The notes under the pieces: model-generated | What the model was told of the DNA's origin: nothing | Seen by the model: the letters and a program-made list of their open reading frames with translations, nothing else | Databases searched by the model: none | In this document: positions 12,755 to 19,406 of the stretch, one piece after another | Layout of the letters: every line of letters starts with the position of its first letter | How positions within the stretch are numbered: the first letter of the stretch is position 1 | Source: an uncultured Oscillibacter sp. | GTDB lineage: Bacteria; Bacillota; Clostridia; Oscillospirales; Oscillospiraceae | Length of the DNA stretch: 19,406 bases | Reading direction: 5' to 3' | Assembly: GCA_910579435.1 (NCBI GenBank) | Contig: CAJTVF010000046.1 | Span: forward strand, 1 to 19,406 | Program-made: the position numbers and the translations under genes

Positions 12755-14029
12755 ATGGATATACTCGTAGTCGGCGGCGGAGGCCGCGAGCACGCCATCA
12801 TCAAAAAGCTGAAAGAGAACCCCCAGGCCGGAACGATCTACGCCCTCCCCGGCAACGGCGGCATCGCCCAAGACGCGGTGTGCGTCCCGGAAATCGGCGC
12901 GAAGGACCTTGACCGCATCGTGGACTTTGCCAGGTCCCATTCCATCGGCTTCGCCGTGGTGGCCCCGGACGACCCCCTGGCCCTGGGCTGTGTGGACCGG
13001 CTCCACGAGGCGGGCGTCCCCTGCTTTGGGCCAGACGCCAAGGCCGCCCGCATTGAGGCCAGCAAGGTCTTCGCCAAGAACCTGATGAAGCGATACGGCA
13101 TCCCCACGGCCCGCTATGAGGTCTTTGACGACTCTGCCAAGGCCCTGGCCTACTTGAAAACCGCCTCCTTCCCCATCGTCATCAAGGCCGACGGCCTGGC
13201 CCTGGGCAAGGGCGTGCTCATCCCCCAGAACCTCCCCGAGGCGGAGGCCGCCGTTAAGTCCATCATGGAGGACAAAGCCTTCGGCGACTCCGGCAGCGAG
13301 ATCGTGATTGAGGAATGCTTGACCGGCCCGGAGGTCAGCGTCCTGGCCTTCACCGACGGCCGGAGCATCGCCCCCATGGTCTCCTCCATGGACCACAAGC
13401 GGGCCGGGGACGGCGATACCGGACCCAACACCGGCGGCATGGGCACCGTGGCCCCCAATCCCTGCTACACCCCGGACGTCGCGGCAGAGTGCATAGAGAA
13501 GATTTTCCTCCCCACCCTGGCCGCCATGCGGGCCGAGGGCTGTCCCTTCAAGGGCTGTCTCTATTTCGGCCTGATGCTCACCCCGGACGGCCCCAAGGTC
13601 ATCGAGTACAACTGCCGCTTCGGCGACCCGGAGACCCAGGTGGTCCTCCCCCTGCTGAAAACCGACCTGCTGACGGTGATGCAGGCCGTGGAAAACGAAA
13701 CCCTGGGGGAACTGACCGTGGAGTGGCATGGCGGCTCCGCCGCCTGCGTCATCCTGGCCTCCGGCGGCTACCCCGGCAGCTGCGAAAAGGGCAAGGAAAT
13801 CACCATTCCCCAGGACCTCCCCGTCACCGTTTATCACGCCGGGGACAAGCTGGCGGAAGACGGGAAGCTGGTCACCAGCGGGGGCCGGGTCCTGGGCGTC
13901 ACCGCCGTTGGCGGAACGCTGCATGACGCCTTGAAAGAAGCCTACGCCGCCGCAGAGCGCATCGGCTTTGAGGGCAAATACATGCGGCATGACATTGGAC
14001 AGCGGGCCCTCCGGGCCCTGGAGGGCTGA
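12755..14029 (+). CDS. purD: Phosphoribosylamine-glycine ligase (GAR synthetase)
   Basis: A 424-aa ATP-grasp ligase joining glycine to phosphoribosylamine (step 2). The N-terminal fold begins DILVVGGGGREHAII. The ATP-grasp centre shows FPIVIKADGLALGKGVLI (about 141-158), SMDHKRAGDGDTGPNTGGMG, and the metal-binding EYNCRFGDPETQ near residue 290. The C-terminal domain is complete. Length is usual. AAGGAG lies 5 nt before the ATG, after the hairpin-rich 127-nt gap. The stop is 2 nt before the purL start. Phosphoribosylamine is very unstable, so co-expression with PurF is expected. Confidence 0.96.
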   Translation: MDILVVGGGGREHAIIKKLKENPQAGTIYALPGNGGIAQDAVCVPEIGAKDLDRIVDFARSHSIGFAVVAPDDPLALGCVDRLHEAGVPCFGPDAKAARIEASKVFAKNLMKRYGIPTARYEVFDDSAKALAYLKTASFPIVIKADGLALGKGVLIPQNLPEAEAAVKSIMEDKAFGDSGSEIVIEECLTGPEVSVLAFTDGRSIAPMVSSMDHKRAGDGDTGPNTGGMGTVAPNPCYTPDVAAECIEKIFLPTLAAMRAEGCPFKGCLYFGLMLTPDGPKVIEYNCRFGDPETQVVLPLLKTDLLTVMQAVENETLGELTVEWHGGSAACVILASGGYPGSCEKGKEITIPQDLPVTVYHAGDKLAEDGKLVTSGGRVLGVTAVGGTLHDALKEAYAAAERIGFEGKYMRHDIGQRALRALEG

Positions 14030-14031
14030 AC

Positions 14032-17000
14032 ATGGTAAGACGCGTATACGTGGAAAAAAAGCCCGCCCTCCGGCTGGAGGCCCAGGGGCTTTTGACGGAG
14101 CTGCAAACCATCTTGGGCGTCTCCGCCCTCACCGGCCTCCGGCTGGTGAACCGCTACGACGTGGAGAACATCTCGGACGAGGTCTTTCAAAAGGCCAAAA
14201 CCATCGTTTTCTCCGAGCCCCAGGTGGACCTCATTTATGAGGAGGACTTCCCCGCCCCCGAAGGCCCCCACGCCGTCCTGGCGGCGGAGGCCCTGCCGGG
14301 CCAGTTCGACCAGCGGGCGGACTCCTGCGCCCAGTGCGTCCAGCTTATGGCGGGTACGGACCGGCCCCTGGTGTCCTACGCCAAAGTATACCTGCTGGAG
14401 GGCACCCTCTCCCCGGCAGACCTGGAAACAATCAAGGGCTATGTCATCAACCCCGTGGAGAGCCGGGAGGCTTCTCCGGAAAAGCCGGAGACCCTGGCCC
14501 GCACCCACGCCGCCCCCCAGAAGGTGGAGGCCCTCACCGGCTTCACCGCCATGGACGAGGCCGCCCTGTCCGCCCTGCTGGAGAGGCTGGGCCTCGCCAT
14601 GGACCTGGACGACCTGAAATTCCTGCAAGCCTACTTCCGGAACACGGAGCGCCGGGACCCCACCATCACGGAGGTCCGGGTGGTGGACACCTACTGGTCC
14701 GACCACTGCCGCCACACCACCTTCTCCACCCACATCGACGGCGGAGAGATCGAGGACCCGGAGGTCAAAAACGCCTACTATCACTATCTGAAACTGCGGA
14801 GCGAGGTCTACGGCGGCAAGGCCAAGGACCGCCCGGAGACCCTCATGGACATCGCCACCATCGCCGCCAAGGCCCTGAAAAAGCGGGGCCTTCTCCCGGA
14901 GCTGGACGAGAGCGAGGAAATCAACGCCTGCTCCATCCACGTTCCCGCCGTGGTGGACGGGGAAACCCAGGACTGGCTCCTGATGTTCAAGAACGAGACC
15001 CACAACCACCCCACGGAGATCGAGCCCTTCGGCGGCGCGGCCACCTGCATCGGCGGCTGCATCCGGGACCCCCTGTCGGGCCGGGCTTATGTCCATCAGG
15101 CCATGCGCCTCACCGGCTGCGGCGACCCCCGCACGCCCCTGGCGGACACTCTCCCCGGCAAGCTCCCTCAGCGGAAGCTCTGCCAGACGGCGGCGGCGGG
15201 CTATTCTTCCTATGGAAACCAGATCGGCCTTGCCACGGGCCACGTGGCGGAGCTCTACCATCCCGGCTATGTCGCAAAGCATTTAGAGGTCGGCGCGGTA
15301 GTGGGCGCGGCCCCGGCGGAGAACGTCCGCCGCGAGCGGCCCGCCCCCGGGGACGTAATCATTCTCCTGGGAGGCCGCACAGGCCGGGACGGCATCGGCG
15401 GGGCCACCGGCTCCTCCAAGAGCCACAACCAAACCTCCCTCCACACCATGGCCTCCGAGGTCCAGAAGGGCAACGCCCCGGAGGAGCGGAAGATCCAGCG
15501 CCTGTTCCGGGACGGGAAGGTCACCCGTCTCGTCAAGCGGTGCAACGACTTCGGCGCGGGAGGCGTGTCCGTCGCCATCGGCGAGCTGGCGGACGGCCTG
15601 ACCATCGACCTGGACGCGGTCCGCAAGAAGTACGACGGCCTGGACGGCACGGAACTTGCCATCTCCGAGAGCCAGGAGCGCATGGCGGTGGTGGTGGCCC
15701 CCAAGGACGCGGAAACCTTCGTCGCCGCCGCAGAGGCGGAGAATCTGGAGGCTTATCCGGTCGCCGTGGTGACGGCGGAACCCCGCATGGTCATGCGCTG
15801 GCAAGGGGAAACCATTGTCAGCCTGAGCCGGGAGTTCCTGAACTCCAACGGCGCGGTGAAACATGCCAAGGTCTCCGTCCCGGATGTGGACAGGAAAACC
15901 CATTCCCTCTTCCAGCTGGCCGGGGCCTCGGACCTGAGAAGCATGGCCTCCAGTCTCAAGAGCGCCAGCCGCCGGGGGCTGGTGGAGCGGTTTGACAGCA
16001 CCATTGGCGCGGGCAGCGTCACTATGCCCTACGGCGGCAGGACCCAGCGGACCCCCGCCCAGTCCATGACCGCCCTTCTCCCGGTCCTTCCGGGCCAGGA
16101 GACGGAACAGGCCAGCGTCATGGCCTGGGCCTGTGACCCGGAGAGGCTTTCCGCCTATCCCTACCGGGGGGCCTACGACGCCGTGACTACTTCCATTGCC
16201 AAGCTGGTCGCCTCCGGCGCGGACTACAAAACCGCCTATCTGACCTTGCAGGAGTATTTCGAAAAGCTCCGCCAGGACCCGGACCGCTGGGGCAAGCCCT
16301 TTGCCGCCCTTCTGGGGGCCATGGAAGCTCAGATGGACTACGGCGCGGCAGCCATCGGCGGCAAAGACTCCATGTCCGGCTCCTTCCTGGACCTGGACGT
16401 ACCGCCCACCTTGATCTCCTTTGCCATCGCCCCCATCCGGGTGGGAGACGTGATTACCCCCGAGTTCAAGGAAGCGGGCCACCCGGTGTATCTGTTTATG
16501 GAAACCGGCATTGACGGCAGCGCGGAAAGCCGCAGGGCCGTTTGGGAAGAGCTTCACCGGCTGGCCCGGGCGGGAGCCGTCAGGGCCGCTTACGCGGTGG
16601 AAAACGGTCTTTCCGAAGCCGTCATGAACATGTCCTTCGGCAGCCGCATTGGGTTCCAAGGACTGGGCCGGAACACCGGCGCGTGGTATACTCCCCGGCC
16701 CGGGGCCATTGTAGCCGAGCTGGCGGAGGACATCGGCAACTGCCACCCCGACGGCCTATACGCCAAGATTGGCCTGACCACGGCAGAGCCGATGATTACA
16801 ATTGGTGATGATTCCGCCTTAATCGACGAATTGTTATCGCTGAACGAGGCGGTTTTGGCGGACGTGTACCCCACCCGGACCTCCGGGGAGGGGGACGCAC
16901 CCGTCCTGCCCTGCCCCGCCTTCACCCGCCCCGCCCCGAAAACCGGCGTTGCCAGGCCCAAGGTCCTCATACCCGTCTTCCCCGGCACCAACTGCGAGTA

Positions 17001-17757
17001 CGACAGCGCCCGGGCCGCCCGGCGGGCGGGCCTGGAGACGGAAATCTTCGTCATCAAAAACCAGTCCGCCGCAGACGTGGCGGACTCCGCCGCCGCCTTC
17101 GCCCGAAAGCTCCGGGAAAGCCAGATTCTCTTCCTCCCCGGCGGCTTCTCCGGCGGCGACGAGCCCGACGGTTCCGGCAAGTTCATCACCGCCTTCCTCC
17201 GGGGTCCGGAAACCTCCGAGGCGGTGATGGACCTGCTTAAAAACCGGGACGGCCTGGCCCTGGGCGTATGCAACGGTTTCCAGGCCCTCGTCAAGCTGGG
17301 GCTGGTCCCCTACGGCGAGATCGCGGACTGCGGCGAAAGCTGCCCGACCCTGAGCTTTAACACCATTGGGCGGCACCAGTCCAAGATCGTAAACACCCGC
17401 ATAGTCTCCAACAAATCCCCCTGGCTGGCCCGGGTAACGCCCGGGGAGGCCTATCAGGTCCCCATTTCCCACGGCGAGGGCCGCTTCCTCTGCCCGCCGG
17501 ACCTGCTGAAAAAACTGGCGGAAAACGGCCAGATTGCCACCCAGTACGCGGACCTCTCCGGCGCGCCCGCTATGGACCCGGACTTCAACCCCAACGGCTC
17601 CGTTTGGGCCATCGAGGGCATCACCTCTCCCGACGGGCGGGTCTTCGGCAAGATGGGCCACGCCGAGCGCATCGGCCCCGGCCTGTACCGGAATGTCCCC
17701 GGCAATTACGACCTCCATCTCTTCGAGGCCGCAAGGGAATATTTCGCCGTTCTCTGA
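14032..17757 (+). CDS. purL: Phosphoribosylformylglycinamidine synthase, single-chain
   Basis: A 1241-aa enzyme for step 4, turning FGAR, glutamine and ATP into FGAM. A PurS-like N-terminal domain (1-80) is followed by a linker containing SDHCRH (223-228). Two PurM-like halves carry FKNETHNHPTEIEPFGGA, GRTGRDGIGGATGSS and ESQERMAVVV. From about residue 979 a class I glutaminase domain has FPGTNCEYD, LPGGFSGGDE, the nucleophile C1080 in GVCNGFQAL and the pair H1210/E1212 in MGHAER. The triad is complete, in contrast to PurF. This large one-chain form replaces the separate PurS, PurQ and PurL of Bacillus. GGAGGG lies 6 nt before ATG 14032. A short low-GC stretch (about 16790-16850) codes the linker before the glutaminase domain. 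Confidence 0.96.
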   Translation: MVRRVYVEKKPALRLEAQGLLTELQTILGVSALTGLRLVNRYDVENISDEVFQKAKTIVFSEPQVDLIYEEDFPAPEGPHAVLAAEALPGQFDQRADSCAQCVQLMAGTDRPLVSYAKVYLLEGTLSPADLETIKGYVINPVESREASPEKPETLARTHAAPQKVEALTGFTAMDEAALSALLERLGLAMDLDDLKFLQAYFRNTERRDPTITEVRVVDTYWSDHCRHTTFSTHIDGGEIEDPEVKNAYYHYLKLRSEVYGGKAKDRPETLMDIATIAAKALKKRGLLPELDESEEINACSIHVPAVVDGETQDWLLMFKNETHNHPTEIEPFGGAATCIGGCIRDPLSGRAYVHQAMRLTGCGDPRTPLADTLPGKLPQRKLCQTAAAGYSSYGNQIGLATGHVAELYHPGYVAKHLEVGAVVGAAPAENVRRERPAPGDVIILLGGRTGRDGIGGATGSSKSHNQTSLHTMASEVQKGNAPEERKIQRLFRDGKVTRLVKRCNDFGAGGVSVAIGELADGLTIDLDAVRKKYDGLDGTELAISESQERMAVVVAPKDAETFVAAAEAENLEAYPVAVVTAEPRMVMRWQGETIVSLSREFLNSNGAVKHAKVSVPDVDRKTHSLFQLAGASDLRSMASSLKSASRRGLVERFDSTIGAGSVTMPYGGRTQRTPAQSMTALLPVLPGQETEQASVMAWACDPERLSAYPYRGAYDAVTTSIAKLVASGADYKTAYLTLQEYFEKLRQDPDRWGKPFAALLGAMEAQMDYGAAAIGGKDSMSGSFLDLDVPPTLISFAIAPIRVGDVITPEFKEAGHPVYLFMETGIDGSAESRRAVWEELHRLARAGAVRAAYAVENGLSEAVMNMSFGSRIGFQGLGRNTGAWYTPRPGAIVAELAEDIGNCHPDGLYAKIGLTTAEPMITIGDDSALIDELLSLNEAVLADVYPTRTSGEGDAPVLPCPAFTRPAPKTGVARPKVLIPVFPGTNCEYDSARAARRAGLETEIFVIKNQSAADVADSAAAFARKLRESQILFLPGGFSGGDEPDGSGKFITAFLRGPETSEAVMDLLKNRDGLALGVCNGFQALVKLGLVPYGEIADCGESCPTLSFNTIGRHQSKIVNTRIVSNKSPWLARVTPGEAYQVPISHGEGRFLCPPDLLKKLAENGQIATQYADLSGAPAMDPDFNPNGSVWAIEGITSPDGRVFGKMGHAERIGPGLYRNVPGNYDLHLFEAAREYFAVL

Positions 17758-17765
17758 ACAGGGGC

Positions 17766-17794
17766 TTGACAATTTTTCCCGTATCGTGTATACT
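17766..17794 (+). promoter_or_regulatory. Strong sigma-A promoter of guaB
   Basis: TTGACA (17766-17771; perfect), a 17-nt spacer ending in TG, and TATACT (17789-17794; 5 of 6 matches). It begins 9 nt after the purL stop, with no terminator between, so guaB can be transcribed both from here and by read-through. The architecture is the same as the promoter at 3207-3235. Confidence 0.8.
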
Positions 17795-17825
17795 GCGTAA
17801 AATTTAAAGAAACGAGGTGTTCGCC

Positions 17826-19337
17826 ATGGCCTACTTTTTCTCCGAGCCCTCCCATACCTTCAGCGAATATCTTCTGGTCCCCGGCTACTCCTCCGCCGAG
17901 TGCGTTCCCGCCAACGTATCCCTGAAAACCCCGGTGGTGAAGTTCAAAAAAGGCGAGGAGTGCCCCCTGACCATGAACGTGCCCATGGTCTCCGCCGTCA
18001 TGCAGGCCGTCTCCGGCGAACAGATGGGCATTGGCCTTGCCAAGGAGGGCGGCATCGCCTTCATCTTCGTCTCCCAGCCTGTGGAGCAGCAGGCGGAGAT
18101 GGTCCGCCGGGTGAAGAACTACAAGGCGGGCTTTGTCACCAGCGATTCCAACCTGCGGGTTGGGGACACCCTGGCGGACGTGCTGGCCTTGAAGGAGCGC
18201 AGCGGCCACTCCACCATGGCCGTCACCGACGACGGCACCGGCACAGGGAAGCTGCTGGGCCTGGTCACCAGCCGGGACTACCGGGTCAGCCGCCTGGACC
18301 CCGCCACTCCCGTGACGGACTTCATGACCCCCTTTGACAAGCTGATCTACGCCCCCGAGGGCACCAGCCTGAAGGAGGCCAACGACATCATCTGGGACCG
18401 GAGGCTCAACGCCCTGCCCATCGTCTCCCGGGACGGCCGCCTGGTCAGCTTCGTCTTCCGCAAGGACTACGACTCCCACAAGGGCAACCCCCTGGAGCTG
18501 CTGGACAGCCAGAAGCGCTACGTGGTGGGCGCGGGCATCAACACCCGGGACTATGCCGAGCGGGTCCCCGCCCTGGTGGACGCCGGGGTGGACGTGCTGG
18601 TAATCGACTCCTCCGAGGGCTACTCCGAGTGGCAGGCCCGGACCCTGAAATGGATTCGGGACCGCTACGGCGACACGGTGAAGGTGGGCGCGGGCAATGT
18701 GGTGGACGGCGAGGGCTTCCGCTTCCTGGCGGACGCCGGGGCGGACTTCGTGAAAATCGGCATCGGCGGCGGCTCCATCTGCATCACCCGGGAGACCAAG
18801 GGCATCGGCCGGGGCCAGGCCACGGCGGTCATTGACGTGGCGGCGGAGCGGGATAGGTATTTTGAGGAAACCGGCGTTTACGTCCCCATCTGCGCCGACG
18901 GCGGCATCGTACAGGACTACCATATCACCCTGGCCCTGGCCATGGGCGCGGACTTCTGCATGCTGGGCCGCTACTTCTCCCGGTTCGACGAAAGCCCCAC
19001 CAGCAAAATCCTTATTGGCGGCAGCTATATGAAAGAATATTGGGGCGAGGGCAGCGCCCGGGCCCGGAACTGGCAGCGCTACGACCTGGGCGGCGCGGCG
19101 AAGCTCTCCTTCGAAGAGGGCGTGGACTCCTACGTCCCCTATGCCGGCGCCCTGGCGGACGGCATGGCCACGACGCTGGCAAAGATCCGCTCCACCATGT
19201 GCAACTGCGGCGCTCTCACCATCCCGGAGCTGCGGGACAAGGCCAAGCTGACCCTGGTGAGTTCCGTCTCCATCGTGGAGGGGGGGGCGCACGACGTGCT
19301 GCTGAAGGACTCCGCCGGAGCGGCGGGAAGAAACTAA
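17826..19337 (+). CDS. guaB: Inosine-5'-monophosphate dehydrogenase
   Basis: A 503-aa NAD-dependent enzyme oxidising IMP to XMP, the first step toward GMP. The TIM barrel starts with NVPMVSAVMQAVSGEQMGIG. A CBS-domain pair occupies about residues 92-222 (LGLVTSRDYRVSR, LNALPIVSRDGRLVSF). The catalytic loop is GIGGGSICITRE with Cys319, followed by GIGRGQAT. The mobile flap carries GEGSARARNWQRYD with the Arg418-Tyr419 dyad. GGG in place of the usual GPG in the loop is a clostridial variant that I recall from relatives. I chose ATG 17826 over GTG 17817 because GAGGTG at 17814-17819 then has 6-nt spacing. A strong promoter of its own lies directly upstream. An alternative as GMP reductase is less likely given the CBS pair and the flap. 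Confidence 0.94.
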   Translation: MAYFFSEPSHTFSEYLLVPGYSSAECVPANVSLKTPVVKFKKGEECPLTMNVPMVSAVMQAVSGEQMGIGLAKEGGIAFIFVSQPVEQQAEMVRRVKNYKAGFVTSDSNLRVGDTLADVLALKERSGHSTMAVTDDGTGTGKLLGLVTSRDYRVSRLDPATPVTDFMTPFDKLIYAPEGTSLKEANDIIWDRRLNALPIVSRDGRLVSFVFRKDYDSHKGNPLELLDSQKRYVVGAGINTRDYAERVPALVDAGVDVLVIDSSEGYSEWQARTLKWIRDRYGDTVKVGAGNVVDGEGFRFLADAGADFVKIGIGGGSICITRETKGIGRGQATAVIDVAAERDRYFEETGVYVPICADGGIVQDYHITLALAMGADFCMLGRYFSRFDESPTSKILIGGSYMKEYWGEGSARARNWQRYDLGGAAKLSFEEGVDSYVPYAGALADGMATTLAKIRSTMCNCGALTIPELRDKAKLTLVSSVSIVEGGAHDVLLKDSAGAAGRN

Positions 19338-19384
19338 GGAACCACTGATTGGGCCTTGTTTGAAAAATGGCAAAACGCCCAAAA

Positions 19385-19404
19385 CGGCGGATCTTTTTCC
19401 GCCG
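19385..19404 (+). terminator. Probable guaB terminator, cut by the window end
   Basis: CGGCGGA (19385-19391) pairs with TCCGCCG (19398-19404), 47 nt after the guaB stop. The window ends 2 nt later, so a following T-run cannot be checked. The position suggests an intrinsic terminator. Confidence 0.4.
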
Positions 19405-19406
19405 CT

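Noticed and set aside
1..19406. tRNA, rRNA, CRISPR or insertion sequences
   Set aside because: I looked for tRNA T-loops, repeat arrays and transposase motifs on both strands and saw none.

Overview
The window looks like a chromosomal segment of a GC-rich, low-mobility Firmicute, most likely a gut Oscillospiraceae of the Flavonifractor / Lawsonibacter / Intestinimonas kind. The reasons are the high GC content, strong AGGAGG-type ribosome binding sites, sigma-A promoters of the TTGACA-N17-TATACT kind, a G5/3D-domain cell-wall protein, and clostridial forms of PurF, AICAR transformylase, PurL and IMP dehydrogenase. I see no mobile element, CRISPR array, rRNA or tRNA.

Left part (1-2710, minus strand): a three-gene operon of dusB (tRNA dihydrouridine synthase), an ECF sigma factor and its membrane-anchored zinc-finger anti-sigma factor. 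Each gene overlaps the next by ATGA. A sigma-A promoter with a palindrome at its start point lies upstream. The extreme left edge holds the probable promoter of a gene that runs leftward out of the window.

Middle spacer (2711-3411): no convincing gene. It holds several strong hairpins, including terminator-like ones with no upstream gene, then a WalR-type box and a near-consensus promoter with a leader of about 170 nt. These precede a secreted G5/3D-domain peptidoglycan-remodelling protein (3412-4491), which ends in a clear Rho-independent terminator.

Right part (4600-17757, plus strand): one tightly packed purine operon in the order gntR-type regulator, purE, unknown 143-aa protein, purC, purF, purM, purN, DUF1266-DUF2185-like protein, monofunctional AICAR transformylase, purD, purL. 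It starts at a promoter whose -10 overlaps a 15-bp palindrome suited to a GntR/HutC-family repressor, so the regulator probably controls itself and the operon. The genes cover PRPP to CAIR/SAICAR and AICAR to FAICAR. PurK, PurB and any IMP cyclohydrolase are not in the window. Next, with its own strong promoter, comes IMP dehydrogenase (17826-19337), the first step toward GMP.

The most unusual points are these. PurF has kept its PRPP-binding and Fe-S motifs but has lost the N-terminal catalytic cysteine and the other glutaminase residues. Two non-purine proteins are embedded in the operon, one of them an immunity-like domain fusion. The final ring-closing enzyme is missing next to a stand-alone transformylase. 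A GntR/UTRA regulator stands where many Firmicutes use PurR or a guanine riboswitch.
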